In this document: piece after piece, positions 59,901 to 64,000 of the stretch
Layout of the letters: the number at the start of each line of letters is the position of its first letter
Numbering within the stretch: the stretch's first letter is position 1
Origin: Bradyrhizobium ontarionense
GTDB lineage: Bacteria > Pseudomonadota > Alphaproteobacteria > Rhizobiales > Xanthobacteraceae
Assembly: GCF_021088345.1 (NCBI RefSeq)
Contig: NZ_CP088156.1
Coordinates: 3,906,001-3,970,000, forward strand
DNA length: 64,000 bases
Direction of reading: 5' to 3'
The notes under the pieces: generated by a model
Databases searched by the model: none
What the model was told of the DNA's origin: nothing
Seen by the model: only the letters and a program-made list of their open reading frames with translations
Position numbers and translations under genes: made by a program

Positions 59901-62900
59901 CGCGCCGGCGTTCAGGTTCTCGAAATTGACGATGTTGACGGCATCGCCGGTGGTCTGGTCGGTCCCCGGCGCCACCGAGAAGTTGACGCTCGTGACCGTG
60001 CTCGAGGCCCCGAGCACCAGCGTGTCGGAGCCCGTCCCGCCGTCGATCGACGCCTCGGTGCCGCGGACCACGACGGTGTCGTCGCCGCCGGCAGCGTTGA
60101 TGATGTCAGCGCCGCCGCCGCCATCAATCGTATCGTTGCCGGCCCCGCCGGTGATGGTGTTGGCGGCCGCCGAGCCGGTGATTGTCGCGCCGACAGCGAG
60201 CGCAGACGCATCGACACTGTTGAAATCGGCGACAAGGACGGAGTCGCCCGTGGTCTGGTCCGCAGCGCCGAGATCGACGGTAGCCGCCGCGCGCAGCACC
60301 AGCGTGTTGCTCCCGGTGCCGCCGTCGATCGAGACTTCCGTGCCGTAATAGGTGACCGTGTCGTTGCCGGCGCCGGACTTGATGGCGTCGGCGCCGCCGC
60401 CGCCGTCGATCGCGTCATTGCCCGAGCCGGTCGTGATCGCGTTGGCGGAGGACGATCCCGTGACGACGAGGCCCGTCGTCAGGATCGACGCATCGATATT
60501 CTGGAAGTCGGCCACGTCGACGGCATCGCCGGTGGTCTGGTCGGAGCCTGGCGCAACGCTGAGATCGACATGGGTAATGCCGCCGGGATCATCGATGACC
60601 AGCGTATTCGAGCCGAAGCCGCCGTCGATCAGAACCTCGGTGCCGTGATAATGCACGGTATCGTTGCCGCTGCCGGCATCGATGACGTCAGCGCCGCCAC
60701 GGCCGTCGATCACGTCGTTGCCCGCACCGCCGGTGATGATGTTGGCTCGCGCATCGCCGCGGATGGAGACACCCTGCGCCACGCCCAGTGCACTGGCATC
60801 GACATTCTCGAATGCCGTGACATTGACGGCGTCACCGCTGGTCTGATCGGCGTTTGCCAGATCGACCGTCGTCGCCACCTTGAGCTGCAGCGTGTTGTTG
60901 CCGGCACCGCCGGCAATCGCGTTTTCGGTGCCGCGATAGGCCACGATGTCGTCGCCCGCACCGGCGTCGATGATGTCGGCGCCGCCGCCGCCATCGATCG
61001 TATCGTTGCCCGCGCCGCCGGTAATGATACTCGCAACGGCGCTGCCGATGATGTTGATGCCCTGCGCGGAGCCGAGCGCGCCGGCATCGACGTTTTGGAA
61101 GTTCGAGACCGTGGCGGCGTCGCCAACGGTCTGATCGACGTGACCTAGGTTGATGTCGGTCGCCGTCTTCATCACGAGCGTATTCAGGCCCGTGCCGGCG
61201 TCGATCGACGCTTCGGTGCCGTAATAGGTGACCGTGTCGTCACCCGCGCCGGTGGAGATGACGTCGGCGCCGCCGCGGCCGTCGACGATGTCGTTTCCGG
61301 CCCCCGTGATGATGCTGTTAGCGGCGCCCGAACCGGTGACGGTCAGCGCCGTGGTCAGGGCGCCTGCATCGAGATTTTCGAAATTGGCAACCAGAACCGT
61401 GTCGCCGGAGGTCTGGTCCGCGCCGACGGCGACCGAAAAGTCGACCGCGGAGATGGCCGAGCCCGCGCCGACCACCAGCGTGTCCGAGCCCGCGCCACCA
61501 TCGACCGCGACCTCGGTGCCGTGGATCGTGACAATGTCGTTGCCGGCGCCCGCATTGATGGTGTCGGCACCGCCGCCGCCGTCGAGCGTATCCGCGCCGC
61601 TGCCACCGGTGATGATGTTGGCGGCAGCCGAACCCATGACCGACACGCCGGTCGAGACTGCGCTCGCATTGACGTTGACGAAGTTCGAGACCACGGTCGA
61701 ATCGTTGGTGGTCTGGTCCGAGACAGACAGATCGACGTCCGCGGAGGCGCGCATGACCAGCGTGTTGCTGCCGGTCCCGCCATCGATCGAGATCTCGGTG
61801 CCGGTGTAGTCCACCGCATCGTTGCCGGCGCCGGCATCGATCACGTCGCCGCCCCCGCCGCCATGGATGATGTCGTTGCCCGAGCCTATCCGGATCGTGT
61901 TGGCGAGGAGCGATCCCGTGACCGTCAGCGCCGTCGTCATCGCGGTGGCGTCGACGTTCTCGAAATTCGTCACCACCGCGGTATCGCCAGCGGTCTGATC
62001 GAGACCGGCGGCGACGGCGAAATTGACCGATGTGACCGTGCTCGCGGCCGGCAGCACCAGCGTGTCGTTGCCGTCGCCGCCGTCGATCGAGACCTCGTTG
62101 CCGTGAACGTAAACGATATCGTTGCCGGCGCCGGCATTGATGGTATCGGCGCCGCCGCCACCATCGATCGTATCGTTCCCGGCGCCGCCGATGATCGTGT
62201 TCGCGCCCGTCGATCCGGTGATCGTCGCGCCCGACGTCAGTGCCGAGGCATCGACGTTCTGGAAGTTGGAAACGCTGGTGGCGTCACCGCTGGTCTGGTC
62301 GGCATTGGCAAGATTGACGGCCGCGGCCGCGCGCAACACCAGTGTGTTGGTGCCGCTGCCGCCATCGAGCGAGATTTCCGTCCCCCAATAGGAGACGGAG
62401 TCGTTGCCAGCGCCCGCATTGATGATGTCGGCGCCACCGGCGCCATTGATCACGTCGGCCCCGGCGCCGCCGGCGATGACGTTGGCGGCGGACGATCCGA
62501 CGATCGAGACGCCCTGCCCGCTCCCGAGCGCGCTCGCGTCCACATTCTGGAAATTCGAGACCAGCACGGAATCGCCGATCGACTGATCGGAATGCCCGAG
62601 ATTGATGTCGGTCGCGTCCAACAGGCGGATCGTATTGGTGCCGGTGCCACCATCGATGCTGGCTTCGCTGCCGTGATAGGCGACCGTATCGTCGCCCGCA
62701 CCGCTCTGGATCACGTCCACGCCGCCGCCGCCGTCGATGACGTCGTTGCCGCCGCCGGTGATGATCGCGTTGGCCGCCGCCGATCCGGTTACGATGAGAT
62801 CGGAGGCGAGCGCGCTGGCGTCGAGATTCTCGAAGCGCACCACGTTCACGGTGTCGCCGACGGTCTGATCGGCGCCGGCCGCGGCGGCGAAATTCACCTG

Positions 62901-64000
62901 GGTGATGCCGCCGGAGGCCGCCAGCACCAGCGTATCGGTGCCCGCGCCGCCGTCGATGGACGTTTCGGAGCCGTGATAGATCACGGTGTCGTTGCCTGCG
63001 CCGGCGCTGATCGTGTCGGCACCGCCGTCGCCGTCGATGACGTCATCACCCGATCCGCCCTTGATGATGTTGGCGCCGGTCGAACCGGTGATGCTGACGC
63101 TCGTGCTCAGCTGCGAGGCGTCGACATTGACGAAGTTGGCGACGTTGGCGCTATCGCCGGCGGTCTGATCGGCGTTGTGGAGCTCGACGATCGCCGCGGC
63201 CAGCATCAAGAGCGTGTTGTTGCCGCTGCCGCCGTCGATCGTATTCTCGGTGCCGTGATAGGCGATCGTATCGTCGCCCGCGCCACCCCGGATGGTATCG
63301 CTGCCGCCGTCGCCGTCGATGGTGTCGTTGCCGGCACCGCCGATCAGCACGTTGCCGACGGCCGATCCGGTGATCGAGACGGCTTGCGAAGATATGAGCG
63401 CCGAGGCATCGACGTTCTGGAAATTGGTGACCGTCGTGGTATCGCCGCTGGTCTGGTCGCTGACGGTGAGATTGACCGTGGCCTGCGCCAGCATCACCAG
63501 CGTGTTGTTGTCCGCGCCGCCATCGGCCACGGCCTCCGTGCCGTGGTAGATCACGGTATCGTCGCCGGCGCCGGCGTGGATGACATCAGCTCCACCAGCG
63601 CCGTCGATGGCATCAGCGCCGGAGCCGCCGGTGAGGACGTTCACCCCGGCCGACCCGATGATCGAGACGCCCGTGCTCAGCACGGAGGCGTCGACATTCT
63701 GGAAGTTGCTGACGTTGACGCTGTCGCCGGTGGTCTGGTCGGCATTGGCGAGCTTGACGGCCACGGCCGCGGCGAGAGCGAGCGTATTCGTCCCCGTGCC
63801 GCCGTCAATCGAGATTTCGGACCCATGATAGGTCATCGTGTCGGCGCCGCCACCGCCGATCAGCGTGTCAGAACCGCCGGCACCGTCGATGACATCGTTG
63901 CCGGCACCGCCCGTGATGACGTTCGCCCCGCTGTTTCCGATCAGCGTGTTGTTGCCGGTCGCCGAGCCGATCAGGTTGCTGATCCCGATCAGCGCGTCGT
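41976..64000 (-). CDS. Giant RTX (haemolysin-type calcium-binding) protein, N-terminus outside the window
   Basis: The frame is open from the right edge to the stop at 41976, about 7,340 codons, and continues beyond the window. The protein is almost wholly tandem 94-100-residue repeats. Each carries an RTX-like nonapeptide block (ITGGSGNDTIDGGGGADVI) and a linker (SYYGTEISIDGG...NTLVL...DQTTGD...NFQNVDASAL). The last 120 residues leave the repeats (DDIFIIDHTSLAAGSTIDGG, TNIETIDFTA) and end in a Ser/Thr/Ala-rich, Cys-free tail (NVIAHLSLVA) as expected of type I secretion signals. Calcium should drive folding outside the cell. The likely role is a long surface or matrix adhesin (inference). The only Cys I noticed in the window part is in TCHGSE near 44075. 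Confidence 0.95.
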   Translation of the reverse strand, partial: DALIGISNLIGSATGNNTLIGNSGANVITGGAGNDVIDGAGGSDTLIGGGGADTMTYHGSEISIDGGTGTNTLALAAAVAVKLANADQTTGDSVNVSNFQNVDASVLSTGVSIIGSAGVNVLTGGSGADAIDGAGGADVIHAGAGDDTVIYHGTEAVADGGADNNTLVMLAQATVNLTVSDQTSGDTTTVTNFQNVDASALISSQAVSITGSAVGNVLIGGAGNDTIDGDGGSDTIRGGAGDDTIAYHGTENTIDGGSGNNTLLMLAAAIVELHNADQTAGDSANVANFVNVDASQLSTSVSITGSTGANIIKGGSGDDVIDGDGGADTISAGAGNDTVIYHGSETSIDGGAGTDTLVLAASGGITQVNFAAAAGADQTVGDTVNVVRFENLDASALASDLIVTGSAAANAIITGGGNDVIDGGGGVDVIQSGAGDDTVAYHGSEASIDGGTGTNTIRLLDATDINLGHSDQSIGDSVLVSNFQNVDASALGSGQGVSIVGSSAANVIAGGAGADVINGAGGADIINAGAGNDSVSYWGTEISLDGGSGTNTLVLRAAAAVNLANADQTSGDATSVSNFQNVDASALTSGATITGSTGANTIIGGAGNDTIDGGGGADTINAGAGNDIVYVHGNEVSIDGGDGNDTLVLPAASTVTSVNFAVAAGLDQTAGDTAVVTNFENVDATAMTTALTVTGSLLANTIRIGSGNDIIHGGGGGDVIDAGAGNDAVDYTGTEISIDGGTGSNTLVMRASADVDLSVSDQTTNDSTVVSNFVNVNASAVSTGVSVMGSAAANIITGGSGADTLDGGGGADTINAGAGNDIVTIHGTEVAVDGGAGSDTLVVGAGSAISAVDFSVAVGADQTSGDTVLVANFENLDAGALTTALTVTGSGAANSIITGAGNDIVDGRGGADVISTGAGDDTVTYYGTEASIDAGTGLNTLVMKTATDINLGHVDQTVGDAATVSNFQNVDAGALGSAQGINIIGSAVASIITGGAGNDTIDGGGGADIIDAGAGDDIVAYRGTENAIAGGAGNNTLQLKVATTVDLANADQTSGDAVNVTAFENVDASALGVAQGVSIRGDARANIITGGAGNDVIDGRGGADVIDAGSGNDTVHYHGTEVLIDGGFGSNTLVIDDPGGITHVDLSVAPGSDQTTGDAVDVADFQNIDASILTTGLVVTGSSSANAITTGSGNDAIDGGGGADAIKSGAGNDTVTYYGTEVSIDGGTGSNTLVLRAAATVDLGAADQTTGDSVLVADFNSVDASALAVGATITGSAAANTITGGAGNDTIDGGGGADIINAAGGDDTVVVRGTEASIDGGTGSDTLVLGASSTVTSVNFSVAPGTDQTTGDAVNIVNFENLNAGAMTTALNVTGSSGANVITTGSANDTIHGGGGADIVSAGGGNDAVDYWGTEVSIDGGTGTNTLVVRASATLDLSAADQSAGDLATVTNFQNVDASGLTATQVVSVKGSSGTNIITGGAGADIIDGNGGADVISAGAGNDIVTFHGTEASVDGGAGSDALVLIAGSTITAVDFSVAAGGDQTSGDTTSVTNFENLDGSALGTALIVTGSSGVNTILTGAGNDVVDGGGGLDVISTGAGNDTVSYRGTELSIDGGTGSNTLILHAATDVNLARVDQTVGDAVTVMNFQNVDASALSATEGVNLMGSSAANGITGGLGSDVIDGAGGADAISGGGGDDIITYRGSEVSLDGGSGSNTLQLKTAVTVNLLNADQTSGDAVNVANFQNVDASALNAAQGISITGTNAANSITGGAGADTIDGGGGTDLILAAGGNDVVRYYGSEIAIDAGSGNDTLVMTASGGTSLVNLGVPANVDQTSGDGVDVFNFENVDASALSTAIAVTGSASANVITTGGGSDTIDGGGGADVVSAGAGDDAVSYYGSEVSIEGGSGINTLVLKAAVGSINLGNADQTSGDATVVTNFQNVDASALTAGATITGSAGANVITGGGGSDTIDGGGGADVINAAAGDDTVVYRGSESAIDGGAGSDTLVIGAGASVTSVNFAVAAGVDQTTGDSVLVKNFENLNASATTTALSVTGSASANVIATGSGDDVIQGGGGADVITAGAGADTVDFWGSEISIDGGSGHNTLVVHTSAIIDLTAADQTSGDLTTVSNFQDIDASALNATQSVSVLGTSGVNTITGGAGVDVIDGGGGADVIHAGGGNDTVTMHGTEASVDGGAGSDTLVLTAGTSVTAVDFGVVAGNDQTSGDSVSVTNFENLLAGAVTTALSVTGSAAANVITTGSGNDTIDSSGGADIIDTGAGNDTVSYRGTEVSIDGGSGTDTLVLKSSGGISTIDLSGAPGADQTYGDNVAVSNFENVDASVLLSAQGITIIGSTGANIITGGAGADVIDGNGGADVVSGGGGNDSIRFYGTETLIDGGSGTDTLVLAASGGMTAVDFSVSGGVDQTAGDAVNVTNFENLDASVVATALTVTGSGGANVITTGSGNDLIDGGGGADVINAGAGNDTVSYYNSEVSIDGGVGNNTLLLRAVTTVNLGNLDQTSGDAVTVSNFQNVDASALSSGISIAGSAGTNIITGGSGNDTIDGAGGADTINAGAGNDTVTFHGTETAIDGGAGADTLVITSGATVSAIDFSVAAGADQTTGDSSLIRNFENLDASAVTAGLTITGSSAANIITTGSGNDTIDGGGGADVINAGTGNDTVSYYGSEGVIDGGTGSNTLVLKAVTTVNLGNVDQTTGDATSVANFQNVDAAALSSSVSITGSTAANIITAGSGNDTIDGAGGADVIIAGAGDDTVSYYGGEASIDGGAGTNTLVMRAAATVNLANADQTVGDSAGVANFQNVDASALSSSLSITGSSGVNVLTGGSGNDTIDGGGGADIIKAGAGDDSVTYHGGETAIDGGTGTDTLILAASGGTTAVNFAVATNVDQTAGDNVNVTNFENLDASAVGSALSVTGSVFANTITTGAGNDTIDGASGADVISAGAGNDTVSYYGTEISIDGGTGTNTLALKTAATVNLAAVDQTSGDSTVVSNFQSIDASALSTGVTLTGSATANVITGGSGNDTIDGGGGADVISAGLGDDTVTYHGTEASIDAGAGNDTLVVSTGSSVSAVNFSVASGVDQTIGDAVLVTNFENLDASALNSALTVTGASAANVLTTGGGNDIIDGGGGGDVISAGAGNDTVSYYGTEIAIDGGAGTNTLVMRGVATVNLGNVDQTTGDSSAVGNFQNVDASALTAGVSITGSTGANVLTGGSGADAIDGAGGADSILAGAGDDTVVYHGTETSIDGGSGSDTLVLAASSGITAVNFTVAAGNDQTAGDTAIVANFENIDASVMISALTVTGSSSANVITTGSGNDTIDGGAGADVIRAGAGDDTVSYYNSEISIDGGTGTNTLLLRAAATVDLASADQTVGDAVVVANFQNVNASSLSTGISITGTTDANTIIGGAGADAIDGAGGADVISAGGGNDTVQYHGTETSIDGGTGSDTLILAASGGITAVNFAVAAGNDQTTGDAVAVTNFENLDASVMSTALSVTGSSSANAITTGAGSDTIDGGGGADVISAGAGDDTVSYYNSEVSIDGGSGTNTLIMRAAVTVNLNNSDQTTGDTTTVSNFQNVDASALNAAVSIQGSSSANVITGGAGNDVIDGGGGGDTIAAGAGNDSVAYYGTELSIDGGSGNNTLVMKAVATVNLANLDQTTADATNVANFQNVDASSLSSGVSITGSSVANTITGGSGNDTIDGGGGADIINTGAGDDTVLYRGSEVSIDGNTGTDTLIVAAGSALTAVNFAVASGSDQTTGDSVSVTNFENLDASALNSALIVTGSAFGNTITTGSGNDTIDGGGGTDVIAAGAGDDTVAYRGSETAIDGGAGNNTLLLKAATTVVLGAADQTSGDATAVTNFQNVDASALSSGVSITGSSGVNTITGSFGDDTIDGAGGADVINASGGDDTVTYQGTETSIDGGTGSDTLVLAATGGITAVNFAVAAGADQTTGDSVVVANFENLDAAVATTALSVQGSSAINIITTGSGNDIIDGGGGADIISAGAGDDTVSYRGTEFSIDGGTGSNTLLLRAATTVDLGSADQTLGDLVTISNFQNVDASQLVSGVSITGSAAANLLTGGVGNDTIDGAGGADVIAAGAGADTVIYHGTEASIDGGSGSDTLLMAASGGTTAVNLAVAAGADQTTGDVVGVSNFENVDASALSTALAVTGSSSANTIKTGSGNDTIDGGGGADIIAAGAGDDSVVYHGTEASIDGGTGTNTLVMNAATTINLGNIDQSTGDITAVTNFQNVDASALSTAISITGDANANTIIGGSGADTIDGSGGADIISAGAGDDTVSYRGTEISIDGQAGTNTLLLRAAASVNLTNADQTTGDSTAVANFQNVDASMLSTGVSITGSNGINQLTGSSGDDTIDGGGGADTILASAGNDTVIFHGSEATIDGGSGSDTLVLSTAAGITSVNFAVAAGTDQTSGDTVKVFNFENLDASALSSALLVTGSAAANTIMTGSGNDTIDGGGGGDVISAGDGNDTVTYYGTESAIDGGNGTNTLILHAATTVNLANTDQTSGDTTAVANFQNVDASSLAVGVSLTGSAAANTLTGGAGNDTIDGGGGADVIAAGGGDDRVTYHGTEASIDAGSGVDTLVMVASGGTSVVNLTAADQTTGDGTVVANFENLDASALTTAISVIGSTSANVITTGAGDDIINGNGGGDTISAGAGNDIVAYWGSETSLDGGSGTNTLQMRVSGTVNLGAADQTSGDVTTVTNFQNVDASALAGGASITGSSGVNIITGGGGNDVINGAGGADVIAAGGAADTVVYQGTEVSIDGGSDNDTLSLAVLGGITAVDFSVASGTDQTIGDTVKVINFENLNAFVATTALTVTGSGGSNQILTGSGDDVIDGKGGLDSISAQAGNDTVSYYGTESGVDGGSGTNTLIMHAAVTINLANTDQTTGDLTTVTNFQNVDASAVSNGMGISGSSGANTITGGSGDDVIDGVGGADIIAGGAGNDTIFYRAGATSYDGGTGTNTLVLRSAVTVNLANAADQTSGDSTTTVTNFQNIDAGQVSGPVSITGSSGANIITGSVGNDTIDGGGGADVIDAGTGNDTVTYRGTEVSIDGNGGLDKLVLAASGGITAIDLSTTGDQTTGDNVVVSNFESVDAGVMTTAVTVTGSSSANTITTGSGDDIIHGGAGADVILAGAGNDTVDYWGSETTIDGGAGNNTLVVKAISGLSVVDLSAAAGSDITTGDAVSVKNFQNLDSSAVSAVLTVTGSSAANSIVTGSGVDTIDGGGGADTINSGGGDDVVTYHGTEVSINGGAGNDTLVLAANGGITAVNLGASAGTDQTTSDSVTVLNFERVDASATSAGIAITGSSGINFITGGSGADTIDGAGGADTIAAGGGNDTVIYHGSETTVDGGTGVNTLVLQAAATVNLTNADQTTGDLVTVTNFQNVDASALSTGIAITGTSSVNTITGGSGNDVIDGGGGADVIAAGGGDDLVHYYGAESSIDGGAGNNTLNLRAAVTVNLVNTDVTSGDGISVTNFANVNASMLGTGVTVTGSSGANTIVGGAGNDTIDGGGGADIISAGGGDDTVTYRGGESSIDGGAGSDTLTFAVAGSITAVTLAAGDQTVGDSVTVANFESVNASIFTTALTVTGSSSANTITTGSGNDIIDGAGGADAINAGGGNDTVSYYGTETSVDGGTGTNTLILNTSAVLNLANANQLSFGAGTISNFQNVDASAVSSAVSITGSSGVNVITGGGGNDTIDGGGGGDTLAGGAGNDTMSYYGTEVSVDGGTGTNTLIMKAAATVNIGAGDQTAGDSVSVKNFQNVDGSAVSTAMSMTGSSSANTIIGGSGDDTIDGAGGTDVINAGGGNDTVTDRGNETSIDGGAGSDRLVLAAGTSVSSVNFAVSSGADQTTGDSTTIMNFESIDASVLSTSVIVTGSSSANMIITGSGDDAIDGGGGADVVSAGAGNDLVFYYGNETSIDGGAGTNTLVMRGANTVNLGNADQTSGDAANVINFQNIDASALSSGASLTGSSGTNTITGGAGNDVIDGAGGADIISAGAGNDSVTYRGSEASIDGGSGTDTLVLPTSGGITAINFSVAGGTDQTIGDSVGVTNFESVDASALGSALTVTGSSLANTITTGAGNDIIDGGGGADVISAGGGNDTVTYRGSEASIDGGSGTNTLVMSAAASVNLANGDQTSGDSTIVSNFQNVDASALSTAIAITGSSAANTITGGGGNDTIDGGGGADVIAAGAGNDSVAYYGTEASIDGGTGTNTLLLKTAVTVNLANADVTSGDSINAINFQNVDASALSSALTLTGSSSINTIIGGSGDDTIDGAGGADVISAGGGNDVVAYRGSESSMDGGSGSDTLVLAAGGGITAVNFAVSAGSDQTTGDGVTISNFENLNANILSTAVSVTGSSVANAITTGSGNDTIDGGGGADVIAAGAGDDTVSYYGSETSIDGGSGSNTLLLKAAATVNLANTDVTSGDGINVLNFQNVDASAVSSVVTLSGSSSANSMIGGLGADTIDGGGGADIINAGGGNDTVTERGAEASIDGGSGSDMLVLAAGVAIAAINFSVAGGSDQTTGDSVSVTNFESVDASVLSTATTVTGSASVNTITTGSGNDTIDGGGGADVINAGGGNDTVTCHGSESAIDGGSGTDTLLMSAAATVNLGNGDQTSGDGVAVTNFENVDASSLSAALSITGSSAANTITGGSGDDMIDGAGGTDVIAAGAGNDTVSYYGTETSIDGGTGSNTLLLKAAATVNLGNADVTSGDAVNVTNFQNVDASAVSAAVTLSGSSSVNSIIGGSGADTIDGAGGADVINAGGGNDTVTDHGTEASIDGGSGNDTLVLAVGAAITAINFSVTGGSDQTTGDSVSVSNFESIDASVLSTAATVTGSSSVNTIITGSGNDTIDGGGGADVINAGSGNDTVTYRGSESSIDGGTGTDTLLMSVAATVNLGNADQTASDGVAVSNFENVDASALSAALSITGSSGVNAITGGSGNDTIDGAGGADVIRAGGGDDGVTYHGTETTIDGGAGNDTLVLAASGGITAVNLSVAAGSDQTTGDTVSVTNFEHLDASSVSSALTVTGSSSANIITTGSGNETIDGGGGTDTINAGAGDDTVTYHGTETSIDGGSGTNTLVLDAAATVNLGNADQTAGDSTVVSNFQNVDGVAMSSALSITGSSGNNTLAGGSGNDTISGGGGTDHLFGNGGDDIFIIDHTSLAAGSTIDGGSGNNTVNISANSGTISDTELLAALTNIETIDFTATNVNASVSLSASQISQMDGGSANTLTMMVNAGDTVNIADPASHYTTSVAGNTTTYTIYDDAAHTNVIAHLSLVA
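42351..63836 (-). repeat. Array of about 74 tandem RTX repeats in two classes
   Basis: By my hand count there are about 74 in-frame units over 21.5 kb, averaging 290 bp. Short units (about 94 residues) have NTLVL, AATVNL, NADQTSGD, NFQNVDAS and SITGS. Long units (about 100 residues) have SDTLVL, AASGGITAVNFAVAAG, DQTTGD, NFENLDAS and LTVTGS. For much of the array they alternate one to one. Unit 48 is a hybrid that lacks the long insertion. A further partial unit continues to the right of 63836. Confidence 0.9.
42933..44660 (-). repeat. Recent duplication of an 864-bp three-unit block in the RTX array
   Basis: The triplet at 42933-43796 (short, long, short units) is repeated at 43797-44660 with an exact 864-bp offset. 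For example, GTCGACATTCTCGAAGTT occurs at 43071 and 43935. Shared oddities are DVTSGD in place of DQTSGD in the first unit, and FENVDAS within a short unit. Base identity is clearly higher than between other units. Confidence 0.8.

Noticed and set aside
42351..63836. Regular repeats that could suggest a CRISPR array or satellite DNA
   Set aside because: The units stay in frame, are about 290 bp and translate into RTX motifs. There are no short repeats with unique spacers.

Overview
The window looks like chromosomal DNA of a high-GC alphaproteobacterium, most likely Bradyrhizobium or a close relative. This is inferred from codon use and gene content, and from a repeat at about 37.4-37.8 kb that I recognise as a Bradyrhizobium-type intergenic repeat. 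No rRNA, tRNA, CRISPR array or intact insertion sequence was recognised.

Both ends lie inside giant exoprotein genes on the minus strand. The left one (1-11192, C-terminus outside) has a FecR/LapA-like N-terminal module, a series of VCBS and cadherin-like domains, then large passenger-like modules with glycine-rich loops. The right one (41976-64000, N-terminus outside) is an RTX protein of more than 7,300 residues made almost entirely of about 74 tandem 94-100-residue repeats. A type I secretion ABC ATPase (38185-40422) and HlyD-like adaptor (40507-41913) sit next to its 3' end and are its likely exporter.

Between them lie several modules. A CadC-like membrane regulator (12082-13806) faces the left adhesin gene. 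An operon ubiT-ubiU-ubiV (14150-16605) for oxygen-independent ubiquinone synthesis diverges from ubiD-ubiX (16690-18842), with an FNR/FixK-like site between them. After a stretch of gene debris come a BTAD/SARP-like regulator (19511-21544), a cysteine-synthase-family enzyme and a PLP amino-acid decarboxylase. Next are an OmpR-type response regulator, a small unknown protein, a di-haem peroxidase/MauG-like cytochrome, a VirA-like sensor kinase and a Tat-exported amidohydrolase (24837-30924). A small secreted protein and a cytochrome P450 follow.

From about 33.1 to 37.3 kb is an AT-richer accessory island on the minus strand. It holds an HNH nuclease gene interrupted by three in-frame stops (one each of TGA, TAA and TAG), a small PD-(D/E)XK-like protein, a tiny basic protein and two unknown membrane proteins. 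A palindromic repeat element then cuts short a PilZ gene just before the secretion genes.

Two regulators share the unusual layout DNA-binding domain, TolB-like domain, TPRs. The strongest leads are the triple-nonsense HNH gene, the ubiTUV/ubiDX locus, the two-class RTX array with a recent 864-bp three-unit duplication, and the CysK-like/decarboxylase pair.
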